Shown here: one piece after another, positions 35,426-45,308 of the stretch | Position numbering within the stretch: position 1 is the stretch's first letter | Layout: each line of letters starts with the position of its first letter | NCBI RefSeq assembly: GCF_041435015.1 | Contig: NZ_CP107989.1 | Coordinates: 9,610,001 to 9,674,000 of the forward strand | Length of the DNA: 64,000 bases | Source of the DNA: Streptomyces canus | Lineage (GTDB): Bacteria > Actinomycetota > Actinomycetes > Streptomycetales > Streptomycetaceae | Direction: 5' to 3' | Position numbers and translations under genes: made by a program | The notes under the pieces: model-generated | Databases searched by the model: none | What the model was told of the DNA's origin: nothing | The model's input: only the letters and a program-made list of their open reading frames with translations

Positions 35426-37116
35426 CGACCCGCTCCGTTCAGCCGGCGCTGGGCCTCGTACAGGTTCCGTGGCCGCACCGATCCCGAACTGCCGTACAGC
35501 TCAAGGCGGGTGTGCAGATCACCCGTGAAGTCGGGGACGTCGATCTGGTCGAACTCCCTGACCTCGTCGATGCCGACGGTCGCGGAGTACGGCGCCAGAC
35601 CGTCGATCTTCACCAGCCCGGCGCGGCCGTTGGTGACGCGGATGTTCCAGTGCGTGAACCGGGCGCCGAAGAGGGGACCCGCGCTCGCGTCACCGCCGTG
35701 GCGGCCGTTGTTGTTCAGGGTGATGTCGGTGCGGACATTGGCGAAGGGCAGGCCGCGATGGCTGTCGAAGGTACCCATGCGCATGTCGCCGCGCGACCAG
35801 ACGTTGTACGACGACAGCCCCTCGACGTTGATGCCGTGCAGTTGGGTGCCCGCGGGCGCGGGGCTGGTGCGCTCCTCGATCGTGAAGTCCTCGACGAGGT
35901 TGTCGTGCGACCCCTCGCGGCAGAAGTAGGGGTGATGGGAGCCGCGGCCCGCCACGCGCGTCTGGCGCAGAGTGCAGCCGGAGGCGGCCACCAGGCCGAA
36001 GCCGTTGTCGACATGGCGGACCGTCACGTCGTCCAGCCAGCAGTCGTACGCGCACTGCAGCACGACGCCGTTGTGCCCCTTGTCCAGCAGGTGCGGCTGC
36101 TGTGGGGTGTCGGGCGCCTCCAGGGTCAGGCCCTCGACGCCCGATCCGCTCAACTCGGTCACGTGTGTGGTCAGTTGCGGGGACCACTCGGGGCGCAGGT
36201 CGAGCGGGAGTGGCCGTTCGAGGGTGACCTTGCGGCCGTGGACGCGGGCGATGCGGACGGGCCATTCGTAGGGGACGTACGACGTCAGTTTCGTCTTGTC
36301 GTCCCAGACGTAGGTCTCGGGGCCGGGCCCGCCGCCGCACATGTGCTCCAGGAGGGTGTGGTCCGCGTCGTCCGCGAGCCGGAGGAGGACCAGGGCACCG
36401 GGACGCAGTGAGGAGGTGTCGGCGGCCGTCACCGTCCAGGAGCCCTGTCGTGCCGGGGCGAGCGCGGTGAGCGTCCGCCACTCGTCGCGCCGGTTGCCCG
36501 TCCAGCCCTCGAAGGGCCACGCCTTGGCCCTGATCGCGGCGACGAGCGATTCCCAGCGGGTCCGGGGCGCCAGCCAGATCAGTCCGCCCGCCCATGACCA
36601 GGACGACTTGTCCCCTCCGTAGCGGGAGCCGTAGGTCCCGATCAGCTCGGTGAGGTTCTTCGTCGCGTACAGCGTCGTACGACCGCTGCCGGCGCCCTTG
36701 AGCACCACGTTCGAGCGGTTCACGCGGATCACGTCGTCGATGCGGAACGTGCCCGGCGGAATGGTGACCGTGCCACCGCCGGCCCTTCCGGCCGCGGCGA
36801 TGGCACGGTTGATCGCGGGGGCGGAGTCGGTCGTCCCGTCCGCCACGGCGCCGAAGTCGCGTACGTCGGCGACGACTCGGTGGCGCGGAAGGCGTGTCGC
36901 CCCGCCGCGGCATCCGGCGCGGCCGACGAACGGGATCTGTGGATGGGTGAGAGGAGTCCTGCTGAATTCCCGCCACAGTGCCGGGACTTCGGCGGCTTGC
37001 GCGGTCGGCGCGCTGACGGCGCAGGCCGCTACGGCGACCGCGCTTCCCAGCAGGGTTCGCCTGGTCATGCCCATGACATGCCCAGGACCCATGGGGCTCG
37101 TGTGCGCATTGCTCAT
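35422..37116 (-). CDS. Tat-exported right-handed beta-helix protein (pectate-lyase/GH28-like)
   Basis: 564 residues from ATG 37116, preferred because GGAAGGGC precedes it; ATG 37146 would add ten residues. Twin-arginine signal MTRRTLLGSAVAVAA, ending near AQA. The mature part begins with RDFGAVADGTTDSAPAINRA and GGTVTIPPGTFRIDDVIRV, the entry of Pectate_lyase_3/GH28-type helices, followed by coil repeats such as GVEGLTLEAPD and NGFGLVAASGCTLRQTRVAG. It is probably a secreted pectin or uronan-degrading enzyme. It is the first gene of a two-gene unit with the alginate-lyase-like protein; a palindrome lies 36 bp upstream of the start. Confidence 0.83.
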   Translation of the reverse strand: MSNAHTSPMGPGHVMGMTRRTLLGSAVAVAACAVSAPTAQAAEVPALWREFSRTPLTHPQIPFVGRAGCRGGATRLPRHRVVADVRDFGAVADGTTDSAPAINRAIAAAGRAGGGTVTIPPGTFRIDDVIRVNRSNVVLKGAGSGRTTLYATKNLTELIGTYGSRYGGDKSSWSWAGGLIWLAPRTRWESLVAAIRAKAWPFEGWTGNRRDEWRTLTALAPARQGSWTVTAADTSSLRPGALVLLRLADDADHTLLEHMCGGGPGPETYVWDDKTKLTSYVPYEWPVRIARVHGRKVTLERPLPLDLRPEWSPQLTTHVTELSGSGVEGLTLEAPDTPQQPHLLDKGHNGVVLQCAYDCWLDDVTVRHVDNGFGLVAASGCTLRQTRVAGRGSHHPYFCREGSHDNLVEDFTIEERTSPAPAGTQLHGINVEGLSSYNVWSRGDMRMGTFDSHRGLPFANVRTDITLNNNGRHGGDASAGPLFGARFTHWNIRVTNGRAGLVKIDGLAPYSATVGIDEVREFDQIDVPDFTGDLHTRLELYGSSGSVRPRNLYEAQRRLNGAGR

Positions 37117-37151
37117 GTCCGTTCGCCCTTCCCATGTGCGTTTCATGGATG

Positions 37152-37164
37152 TGAACGACGTTCA
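37152..37164. promoter_or_regulatory. Palindrome upstream of the beta-helix/lyase operon
   Basis: TGAACG-A-CGTTCA, a perfect palindrome 36 bp before the start of the beta-helix gene. LacI- or GntR-type operators have this form. Confidence 0.55.
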
Positions 37165-37255
37165 TAACTGCGTTGGGCGGTGAGCATGCCACGAGGTTCC
37201 TCCGCGCGAAAGAGGTTGCGCAGGGGTTAATGGGCCATGTCCGTGAACAGATGTC

Positions 37256-37302
37256 CATGCCGAACCCCGCCGACGAAGTGTCTGTCGGCGGGGCTCGGCA
37301 TG
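37256..37302. terminator. Strong hairpin after the GH43 gene
   Basis: Arms 37256-37274 and 37284-37302 pair over 19 bp with one mismatch (core CCCCGCCGAC / GTCGGCGGGG) around a 9-base loop, 17 bp beyond the GH43 stop codon. Confidence 0.85.
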
Positions 37303-37318
37303 GTGGCGGGGCCGGGTT

Positions 37319-40300
37319 CTACCGGTGACTCCAGCCGACGGCGATGATGCCGGTGATCTTCGATCCGGTGACGTTGTCGTAGACGACCTCACCGCCGGAC
37401 TTCTTCCAGATCCTGAGGTGGAAGGTGTCCGGGGCATCGGTGGCGGTGATCCGGAAGCCGTATCCGCTCTTGCCGTCGACCGTGCCGGACCCCTGGTAGA
37501 CAGCCCGGGAGCCGGTGATGACGAGCCAGTCGGAGCTGGCCGAACGGAACTTCAGCCTGGCCGGGCCGAAGTCGAAGGAGGCCTCGCCGACGGGCGCCGA
37601 GGCTCCCGGCAGGTAGGCCGCGGCGAACGAGAAGGCGGCCTTGCCCGTCAGGGCCGGCTTGGCGGGGTAGGCGCCGGCCGGGGAGCCGAGGGCTCCGGTG
37701 CCGAGCGCGGGACCGGCGGAGCGGTCGTAGGCGATCAGCTCGGGGAACGTCCTGCTGTCCGAGGCGCCGTCGTCGTCGGTGACGGTGATCACCGGACGGC
37801 GGATCCCGGCCTTGGTGTAAGGGTGTTCGGCGCGGCAGCCGGACGCGGTGACCGTGCCAGTCTGCGGCGCGCTCCCGTCCTTCCAGTCGACCACGCAGGT
37901 GTGGGTGTCACTCGTGCCCGGGTCGGTGAACTCGGCCGTGACGACTGTGCGCTTGCCGACCGGCACGGCGGACTGCGGACCGGTGGCGGAGACGACGGCG
38001 GGCGCCGCGTTGGCCACCTCGACCGTCGCCGTGTCCTTGCTGCGCCCGCCCGTGAGGGTGACCGTGTAGGTGCCGTTGTCGGTGCACGTGAGCGTCGTCG
38101 CGGCCGAGCCGGGGTCGGCGAAGGAGCAGGGCGCCCCCTCCTCGACGGCCCACTTCGGGCTGCCCGCACCGGAGATCGTGCCGTGCAGCGCGATCGCGTC
38201 GCCCTCCGTCCCGCCGACGTCCTCGCCGGCGTGCACGATGCTCACCGGGTCGATGCTCGTCAGGGTGGGCACGACCTTCTTGATCAGGCCGTCGGAGTCG
38301 AACTCCAGCTTGTCGACGGTCGTTTCGCGGTGCATGCCGTCACCGCCGGGGATGGCGAACCGGTGATAGGCGATGTACCAGTCGTCAGTGCCCGGCACGT
38401 GGACGACCGAATGGTGACCGGGGCCCTTGATGCCGAGCGAGAGGTCCTTCTCCAGGATCACGCCCCGCTTGGTCCAGGGGCCGGTGGGGGAGGGGCCGGT
38501 GGCGTAGGCGACACGGTAGTTCTCGTCGCGGGTGTCGTTCTCCGACCACGTGAGGTAGTAGGTGCCCTTGCGCTTGATGACGAAGGAGCCCTCGTTGTAG
38601 CCGCTGGGCGTGATGTCCTTCATCTTCGTGAGGTCGAGGGACGTCATGTCGGCGTTCAGCGGGGCCACATAGGCGTGCCCGTTGCCCCAGTAGAGGTACG
38701 ACCGACCGTCGTCGTCGGTGAACACGGCCGGGTCGATCATCTGGCCGCTGAACTGGCCCGCCTTGAGCAGCGGTCGGCCCAGTGCGTCCTTGAAGGGTCC
38801 GGTCGGCGAGTCGGACACCGCGACACCGATGTTGGCGTCGGCGCAGAAGTAGAAGTAGTACTTCCCGTCCTTCTCGGCGATCGTCGGCGCCCAGGCCCTG
38901 CTGTCCGCCCACGAGATGTCGGGACCGAGGTCGAGGATGACGCCGTGGTCCTTCCAGTGGACCAGGTCGGTGGAGGAGTACGCCTTGAACTGCGTGCCGC
39001 TCCAGCCCTCGAAGCCGTCGGTCGTCGGATAGATGTAGAAGGTGTCGCCGAACCGCACGATGTTCGGGTCGGCGTTGAGCCCCGGCAGGACCGGGCTCTT
39101 CATCACGAGCGCGGAGACCGTCCAGGTGCGCTTCTTGCCGTCGGAGCCGGTCACCTCATACGTCACCGGCTTGCTGAAGTCGTGCACGCTGCCGGAGGCG
39201 GGGCTGATCGCCGCACCGTGGGCCAGGGTGAACCCCGGTGCCAGCGCGGTGAGATCGGTGCCCTCCTTCATCGGCAGGGTGACCTTGCTGTCCGCGTTGT
39301 CGACGATCGCGTCGACCTTGAGCGCAGGGTGCGTGGCCTTGGCGATGCCCGCGGTGTTGCCGCTGAGCTCCATCACCTCTGCGGCCGTCAGGGCCCGGTC
39401 GTAGATGCGGAAGTCGTCGACCTCGCCGCCGAAGGCCGGGTCGCCCGCGTACAGGGACCTGCCGATGTAGCCGCTGTAGTCCTTGTTCGCGTCGTACAGT
39501 TCGGACGGCTTGATGGTCGTCGTCGTACGGGCCGCCTCGACGCCGTCGACGTAGAGGACCATCGTGCCGGTCGCCCCGTCCAGGGTGACGGTGACGTGCC
39601 GCCACTCGCCCGGTGTGAGCTGTGAGCCGGCCGTCAGCTTCGACTCCGCCGACCAACTCGCCTTCGTGATGGCCGAGTAGAGGCTGTTGCCGCCGTTGGA
39701 GGGGGTCGCGAACAGGTACTTGTCGCTGTCCGGACCGAGCCCGAACAGCCACTGGAAGCTGCTGCCACCCTTCCACTTGGCGTACGTCGACACGGTCACA
39801 CTGTCGGCGTTCTTCAGCACACCGTTCGGGATCCTGACGTACGGCGACCCGGTCGCGTCTCCCGACATCTTGAAGGAGCCGCCCTGCACGCCCGTGCCGA
39901 AGGCGGGCGTACCGGCATAGGTGCCGTGGTAGCCGTGGCCGCTGGAGTCGACCGCGATGTTGCCGCTCGACTCGTCGAAGCCGTAGTGCAGGAGCAGGTC
40001 GGCCGGGACGTCGGGTCCCTCCTCGGAGACGGTGACGTTGGCCTGGAGCGGGATCGCCGCGCCGTCGGGCAGACTGCCGGTGACGATGAAGGTGCCCGCC
40101 TGGGCGTACGTCGACGCCGGGACGTCCTCCCAGGTGACCGCGACGGGGCGCTTGACTCCGTCGGCGTACGTGGCGATCACGGTGGCCGGCAGGACCGGAG
40201 CCTCGCCGATCCGCGTCTTCACGGCAGTGTTCTCGACGCTCTCGACGAGTTGGTCCGGCTGGTAGGAGCGCAGGAGGCGGTCGTACTCGGCCTGGGTGAC

Positions 40301-42520
40301 CGGCAGGACGGTGCCGTGACGCGGTTTGGCCGGCAGGTCGTAGTCCGCGACCGGGGTCCAGTTGCCGGAGTCGAGGTCGGTCGTCTCGAAGGGAATGTAT
40401 CCGCGACCGCCGAACTCGTCGAGGAAGGCGTACCACTTCTCCTCGGTGTTCGACTTGAACACCAGCGGCCCCTCGGCGGCGTTCATCGCGCCCTTGCCGA
40501 TGCCCTCCGCGACCGCGGTCCAGGACGGGTTCAGGATCGAGTCGCTCTTCTCCTCGAAGATGAACTTGCTGTTGGGCGTGGAGGAGCTGTTGTTCCGCTC
40601 GTCCTTCGACAGACGGTAGTAGGTGCCGTCGTTCTGGATCATCGTGGAGTCGATGACCGAGTAGCCGCGGTCGATCCAGACCTTGGGCTCGCTGAACGAG
40701 TAGAAGTCCCGGGTGGTCGCGTACATCATGCGGTTGTACGTGTCGCCGGAGTGCGCCTCGTTGTCGTACAGCTTCGACGCCCAGAAGACCACGTACTCGC
40801 CGAGCTTCGCGTCGTAGAACGCCTCCGGCGCCCAGGTGTTGCCCGCGCTGTCGGGGGAGACCTTGACCAGCCGCTGGTTCGTCCAGTGGACCAGGTCGGT
40901 GGACTCCCAGACCATGACGGACTTGCTGCCGGTGCGCTGGGAGGCGTCCCAGTCGCCGTTGCCGTAGATCCTGAGGTCGGTGGCGATCTGGTAGAACTTG
41001 TCGCCCTCGGGGGAGCGGATGATGAACGGGTCGCGCAGGCCCTTCTCGCCGAGCGTGGAGGTCAGGACCGGCTTGCCGTCGTTCAACTCCCGCCACTTCA
41101 TGGGGTTGTCGCCCTTGCTGAGCGCGGCGTAGAGCTGCTCGCCGTCCGAGGTGCCCTCACCCGTGAAGTAGCTGAACATGTAGCCCTTGAGGGCTTGTTT
41201 CGCGGGGAGCTCGGGGACCTTGGCGGTGAGGACGCGGGTGGTCCTCGCGTCGCCCTTGAAAACGGTGGCGGTCAGCTCGACGGTCGTGGCGCCGTCGCCG
41301 TGCGCGGGGCGGTGGACCACGCCGTCGGCCCCGATGACGTCCTCGTCGGCGGAGGTCCAGGAGACGGTGGTGCCGTAGGCACCCGCGGCCGGGAGGGTGA
41401 GGTTGCCGCGCACGTCGTCGAGGTTGTGGACGCTGAGCGCCTCGGCGGCCTGCCGAGTGGCCGTCGCGTCGTCGAAGTCCGGCAGGACCGTGACGTCGAA
41501 GCCCTTGGTGTCGGTCACGGGACCCCTCTTGAGGGTGGCCGTGAGCGTGGCGTGGCCGTCCGGTTCACCGGCGGCGGGGCGGGTCACCTTGCCGGAGCCG
41601 CTCACCACGTCCGGGTTGTCGCTGGCCCAGGTGATGGTGGAGCCGCCGGCCGTGCCGGTCTTCGGCAGGTCCAGGTCGGCCGTGACAGCGCTGGTGTCGC
41701 CGAGGCTCAGTGCGGCCTTGTCGTCGGAGACACCCTGGCCGGCGACGGGCAGGGAGAGCTGCTCGACCTCGGAGGCCGCGAGGGCCCGGTCGTATACCCG
41801 GAAATCACGGATCCGGCCCTTGAAGAGCTTGTCGCCGGAGTAGACCGACTTGCCGATGTAGTTGGCGGTGGTGGTTCCCGAGCCGATGGCACCGGGCGTG
41901 ATGGTGACCGCGGTGTTGCGGCCGACCTCGACGCCGTCCTCGTACAGGACACCGGTGGTGCCGGTCTGGGTGTAGGTGAGCTGCTTCCACACCGCGCGCG
42001 TGAGGTTGTGCGAGTCGGAGGGCTTCGTGGTCTGCTCGGTCGACCAGTTGCCGGTCGCGATCGAGGTGCGCAGGGAGTTGCCGGTGGCGAACAGGTACCC
42101 GTTGCCGGTGCCGCCGCTGGAGTTGCCGAAGCCGTAGATGAAGTACGGCGTGGTCTGTGCGGAGTCGATCAGCACGTCCGTGGAGACGGTGATCGAGTCC
42201 ATGCCTTTCATGACGTCGTCCGGCACCTTGATGGAGGTGTCGGAGCCGTTGAAGGCGAGCCCCTGAGCGGGGTCCGACCAGTCGGCGGTCCCGTTCAGCC
42301 TGCCGTCGCGGCCGTGGCCGGAGGCGTCGGTGACGGTAGTGCCCGAGGCGCCGTCCAGCTTGTACCAGAGGGCCAGGCCGTCCGTGACGTCCGCGGTGTC
42401 CGCCGCCTGGGCGGGGACCATGGGTGCGGCGAGGCCCAGGAGCAGTGAGGCGGCGGTCAGACCGGCGAGGCGGTCGGCCCAGCGTCTCGCGCGGGTGCGC
42501 GGACGTGCGAAGTACGTCAT
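37319..42520 (-). CDS. Giant secreted protein with two GH43 and two LamG domains
   Basis: 1733 residues from ATG 42520 (AGGGA upstream). Signal peptide ending PAQA (~40). Domains in order: LamG-like (45-240, LALWYKLDGASGTTVTDASG), bacterial Ig-like repeats (260-435), GH43 number one (about 443-760: LRDPFIIRSPEGDKFYQIAT, TWAPEAFYDAKLGEY, NAAEGPLVFK), Ig-like strand, LamG number two (840-1050), GH43 number two (about 1143-1430: LNADPNIVRFGDTFYIYP, MIDPAVFTDDDGRSYLYWGN, GYNEGSFVIKRKGTYYL), PKD-like (1440-1590), and a beta tail. Each GH43 shows the Asp/Asp/Glu set. It should attack arabinan or arabinoxylan side chains outside the cell. Confidence 0.92.
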   Translation of the reverse strand: MTYFARPRTRARRWADRLAGLTAASLLLGLAAPMVPAQAADTADVTDGLALWYKLDGASGTTVTDASGHGRDGRLNGTADWSDPAQGLAFNGSDTSIKVPDDVMKGMDSITVSTDVLIDSAQTTPYFIYGFGNSSGGTGNGYLFATGNSLRTSIATGNWSTEQTTKPSDSHNLTRAVWKQLTYTQTGTTGVLYEDGVEVGRNTAVTITPGAIGSGTTTANYIGKSVYSGDKLFKGRIRDFRVYDRALAASEVEQLSLPVAGQGVSDDKAALSLGDTSAVTADLDLPKTGTAGGSTITWASDNPDVVSGSGKVTRPAAGEPDGHATLTATLKRGPVTDTKGFDVTVLPDFDDATATRQAAEALSVHNLDDVRGNLTLPAAGAYGTTVSWTSADEDVIGADGVVHRPAHGDGATTVELTATVFKGDARTTRVLTAKVPELPAKQALKGYMFSYFTGEGTSDGEQLYAALSKGDNPMKWRELNDGKPVLTSTLGEKGLRDPFIIRSPEGDKFYQIATDLRIYGNGDWDASQRTGSKSVMVWESTDLVHWTNQRLVKVSPDSAGNTWAPEAFYDAKLGEYVVFWASKLYDNEAHSGDTYNRMMYATTRDFYSFSEPKVWIDRGYSVIDSTMIQNDGTYYRLSKDERNNSSSTPNSKFIFEEKSDSILNPSWTAVAEGIGKGAMNAAEGPLVFKSNTEEKWYAFLDEFGGRGYIPFETTDLDSGNWTPVADYDLPAKPRHGTVLPVTQAEYDRLLRSYQPDQLVESVENTAVKTRIGEAPVLPATVIATYADGVKRPVAVTWEDVPASTYAQAGTFIVTGSLPDGAAIPLQANVTVSEEGPDVPADLLLHYGFDESSGNIAVDSSGHGYHGTYAGTPAFGTGVQGGSFKMSGDATGSPYVRIPNGVLKNADSVTVSTYAKWKGGSSFQWLFGLGPDSDKYLFATPSNGGNSLYSAITKASWSAESKLTAGSQLTPGEWRHVTVTLDGATGTMVLYVDGVEAARTTTTIKPSELYDANKDYSGYIGRSLYAGDPAFGGEVDDFRIYDRALTAAEVMELSGNTAGIAKATHPALKVDAIVDNADSKVTLPMKEGTDLTALAPGFTLAHGAAISPASGSVHDFSKPVTYEVTGSDGKKRTWTVSALVMKSPVLPGLNADPNIVRFGDTFYIYPTTDGFEGWSGTQFKAYSSTDLVHWKDHGVILDLGPDISWADSRAWAPTIAEKDGKYYFYFCADANIGVAVSDSPTGPFKDALGRPLLKAGQFSGQMIDPAVFTDDDGRSYLYWGNGHAYVAPLNADMTSLDLTKMKDITPSGYNEGSFVIKRKGTYYLTWSENDTRDENYRVAYATGPSPTGPWTKRGVILEKDLSLGIKGPGHHSVVHVPGTDDWYIAYHRFAIPGGDGMHRETTVDKLEFDSDGLIKKVVPTLTSIDPVSIVHAGEDVGGTEGDAIALHGTISGAGSPKWAVEEGAPCSFADPGSAATTLTCTDNGTYTVTLTGGRSKDTATVEVANAAPAVVSATGPQSAVPVGKRTVVTAEFTDPGTSDTHTCVVDWKDGSAPQTGTVTASGCRAEHPYTKAGIRRPVITVTDDDGASDSRTFPELIAYDRSAGPALGTGALGSPAGAYPAKPALTGKAAFSFAAAYLPGASAPVGEASFDFGPARLKFRSASSDWLVITGSRAVYQGSGTVDGKSGYGFRITATDAPDTFHLRIWKKSGGEVVYDNVTGSKITGIIAVGWSHR

Positions 42521-42656
42521 GTGGGGTTCCCTGCTGAGGCGTGGCGGGGCCTCGGCGGGGGCACCCTGCCGTTTCGGCTGTGTGACGTCGTGTTGCGAGA
42601 GTGTCAATCGCGTTGTACGGAGACGTCAAGAGGTTTCGAACGATGTCCGACTGGTC

Positions 42657-42669
42657 GAACGTTACGTTC
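42657..42669. promoter_or_regulatory. Palindrome upstream of the GH43 gene
   Basis: GAACGT-T-ACGTTC, a perfect palindrome 137 bp before the GH43 start and 81 bp before the small membrane gene. It shares GAACG/CGTTC arms with the site at 37152. Confidence 0.5.
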
Positions 42670-42749
42670 TCCCCACATGTACCGGGGAGTTGGGGGCATG
42701 CGGGTTGTACCCAGCGTGACTACCTCAGACAATCGAAGGGACGGGCACC

Positions 42750-42932
42750 ATGCTCGCCATCATCTCCGCGGTCCTGTTCTTCATATCCTTTCTGATCAAC
42801 GCTGCGGACATCTCGACCAACGACACCTTCACCTCGACCAACATCATGCTGCTCGGTCTCATGGTGCTCGCCCTGCATGTGGCCGGCATCGGAAGCGGCT
42901 GGTCCGTGAGCGGCCGGGGCCGCAGGCGGTGA
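42750..42932 (+). CDS. Small membrane protein
   Basis: 60 residues; ATG 42750 behind GAAGGGAC. Two hydrophobic segments (MLAIISAVLFFISFLI and IMLLGLMVLALHVAGI) separated by a polar Thr/Asn loop, and a basic tail GRGRRR. The length and features match small conserved Streptomyces membrane proteins of unknown role. It is transcribed opposite to its neighbours and ends 6 bp before the GH95-like gene, tail to tail. Confidence 0.75.
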   Translation: MLAIISAVLFFISFLINAADISTNDTFTSTNIMLLGLMVLALHVAGIGSGWSVSGRGRRR

Positions 42933-42938
42933 GACCCG

Positions 42939-45275
42939 TCAGACGCGGGGCAGCCCCCAGCGGGGCGCGTCCTCGTTCGGGCGCACGGGCGCGACCGTCA
43001 GGTCGGGACGGTCGCCCCTGGCGGTGATGAGGGCCGACTCACCCTTGCGCAGGGCGACTTGGACGGCACCGTCGCCGACGTCGATGTGAGGGAGGGGGCG
43101 TCCCCGTCCGTCGCGTACGTCGACGGGACCCGCGATCCCGTGCCGTACGACGCAGGGCGCACCCGCCTCGCTCAGCAGCCGCACCCAGCGCGTGGCGCCG
43201 TCCTCACGCCGCGCGCCGAGCAGGAAGGCGCCCTGCGTACGGAAGTCGTGCACGACCAGGTCCGTCCAGGCGGCGGGCAGCGCGGGAAACACCCTGATGA
43301 CCCCGCCCCACGACTGACACACCATGTCGTGCAGTGACTGGGCCGCCGACAGGGGTGTCTCGATGACCGGCCCGGACTCCTGGTACATGGTGTTGGGCTG
43401 GATGAAACGGGTCATCAGCTCGCCGAGGTACCCCAACGCGTCCTCGCCCTTGCCGAGCAGCGCCGACATGGAGGCGGCGCCGGTGAAGGTGTAGCCCTGC
43501 AGGGCACCTTCGAAGCCCACCCAGTGCGCCAACGACCGCTCGATCAGGGCGCGTTCGTCGGGCGTGCGGCCGGTGACCTCGTACAGCGGGTACACCGCGA
43601 GCAGGTGGGAGTAGTGGCGGTGCGACTTCGCGAAGGGGATGTCCGCACCGATCATGAAGCCGTTGGCATCCGTCGGATACGGCACCCGTTTCGCCAGCAC
43701 CTCGCGCCAGCGGGGCACCAACGGGTCGTCGATGCCGAGGAGTTCGGCGGACTCGAGAAGGGTGCGGCAGCCCCAGGTCAGGAGCATCAGGTCGTAGTTG
43801 CAGTCGCGCGAGTCGCCGCCGTACTCGGGGGAGAAGGTGGCGGGCAGGTGCAGCTTGCCGTCCGGACCGGACTCGAGGAAGTGCAGGTAGTAGTTGATCG
43901 CCTTGCGCAGCAGGGGGAACAGGACGTCCTGGAGGATCGACCTGTCCATCGTGTGCCGGTAGCTGAGCCAGACGTTGTGCAACGCCCAGGTCAGATTGCC
44001 GACTTCGGGGGTGGGAGGGTCCTGGCCCGGGACGCCGACGCCGTAGCCCATGAGGGTGCTGGCCGCGCCGTTGACCAGGTGGGGATCGGTGGTGCGCGGG
44101 ATGCCCAGCGAGTCGGCGCGGTAGGGCGTCGGCGTCTCCTGGGCGAGGTTGTCCCGGAACTCGCTCAACGCCCGTGTGATGGCGTCCAGTTCGAGATGGT
44201 TGGAGCCGTGGATGAGCCAGTACTCCAGTTGGGCGTTCAGGTTCCACCAGGTGTTGGGCCAGGGCGTGGGCTCCAGCCAGGGTCCGCTCGTCGCCATCAC
44301 GGGGGCGTCGCGTCGGGCGGCGGAGGCGGTCTTGTACAGCTGGATCCAGTAGAAGCGCTGGATACGGGCGTCGGGGAGGGACAGGAAACTCTTGCGGTAG
44401 TAGGCGTGCCACCAGGCGCGATGGTCCACCGCCAGGGCGGAGTAGGGGAGTTGTTCCGTTCGGCGGAGCGCTGTGAGGGCCCGGCCCAGCGCCGTGGTCC
44501 TGGGGTGCGAGTGCGCGACGTGCGCGTACAGCGTCCGGGTCCGGCCCCTGGTCCGCTCCCGCCACGCGGTGACGTGCTGCCCGCCCGCCAGCAGCGGCTG
44601 CACGGCGGCGGTGATCCCGTCGTGGTCGGCGACCTGGGCGGGCGGATTGCCCTGGTAGCCGTCCGGCAGCGGCTTGAAGGCGGCCCGCGGGCTGATCGCG
44701 TCCGCCGGATGGAACACCCACCGGAAGCCGCGCTCACCCTCGCTCGCGGTCACCTCCACGGCCAGGACCGAGCGGTCGTTGTGGATCAGGGCGCGCAGGG
44801 CCAAGGTGCCCTTGTCGGTGGTGAGCGTGCCGGTCAACTCTGCGTCGCGCAGCGACAGCCGCCAGTCGAGCCCGGTGATCGCACCCACCGGCTCCAGTGT
44901 GAAGTGCCCGATCGGCAGCCGGGCGAGACCGAAAAGTGAGCCGAACTCGGGGCGGTGGTCCTGCACTTCGGAGTGCTGGATGGTGAAACGCACCGCGGTC
45001 GAGGCGGCTCCCGGTTCGGCGTAGATCCCGGAGCCGAGGAGGCCGTTGCCGAGGAAGGGACCTTCGTACCAGGCGGCCGGCATCCGCTGCCAGACGAGGT
45101 CGGCGTCGTCGAGAACGGTGCGCCAGGGGTCGCCGGCCGGCGGGGCGGTGTCGGGCCGGTCGGCCGCCGTCGCCTGCGTGAGAGGCAGGCCCGACGCCAG
45201 GAGTGTGCCGCCGAGGGCGGATCCGGTGGCGAGCACGGTGCGTCTGGACGGCTCGGGTGCGGAGGGGCTGGACAC
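42939..45275 (-). CDS. Tat-exported GH95-like glycoside hydrolase
   Basis: 778 residues from GTG 45275 (GGAGG upstream). Twin-arginine signal SRRTVLATGSALGGTLLASG. GH95-type features: MPAAWYEGPFLGNGLLGSGI at the N-terminus, an (alpha/alpha)6 barrel containing WWNLNAQLEYWLIHGSNHLE, KSHRHYSHLLAVYPLYEVTG and GFEGALQGYTFTGAASMSAL, and MYQESGPVIETPLSAAQSLH then WGGVIRVFPALPAAW. Family GH95 contains alpha-L-fucosidases and alpha-L-galactosidases. This member is divergent enough that the sugar is uncertain. Side-chain removal from plant cell-wall glycans fits the locus. Confidence 0.85.
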   Translation of the reverse strand: MSSPSAPEPSRRTVLATGSALGGTLLASGLPLTQATAADRPDTAPPAGDPWRTVLDDADLVWQRMPAAWYEGPFLGNGLLGSGIYAEPGAASTAVRFTIQHSEVQDHRPEFGSLFGLARLPIGHFTLEPVGAITGLDWRLSLRDAELTGTLTTDKGTLALRALIHNDRSVLAVEVTASEGERGFRWVFHPADAISPRAAFKPLPDGYQGNPPAQVADHDGITAAVQPLLAGGQHVTAWRERTRGRTRTLYAHVAHSHPRTTALGRALTALRRTEQLPYSALAVDHRAWWHAYYRKSFLSLPDARIQRFYWIQLYKTASAARRDAPVMATSGPWLEPTPWPNTWWNLNAQLEYWLIHGSNHLELDAITRALSEFRDNLAQETPTPYRADSLGIPRTTDPHLVNGAASTLMGYGVGVPGQDPPTPEVGNLTWALHNVWLSYRHTMDRSILQDVLFPLLRKAINYYLHFLESGPDGKLHLPATFSPEYGGDSRDCNYDLMLLTWGCRTLLESAELLGIDDPLVPRWREVLAKRVPYPTDANGFMIGADIPFAKSHRHYSHLLAVYPLYEVTGRTPDERALIERSLAHWVGFEGALQGYTFTGAASMSALLGKGEDALGYLGELMTRFIQPNTMYQESGPVIETPLSAAQSLHDMVCQSWGGVIRVFPALPAAWTDLVVHDFRTQGAFLLGARREDGATRWVRLLSEAGAPCVVRHGIAGPVDVRDGRGRPLPHIDVGDGAVQVALRKGESALITARGDRPDLTVAPVRPNEDAPRWGLPRV

Positions 45276-45308
45276 GGTGCCTCCAAGCGGGCTTAGCAAG
45301 GGCGAATC

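Noticed and set aside
39926..42448. 840-codon open frame opposite the double GH43 gene
   Set aside because: Antisense shadow of clear LamG/GH43 coding sequence.
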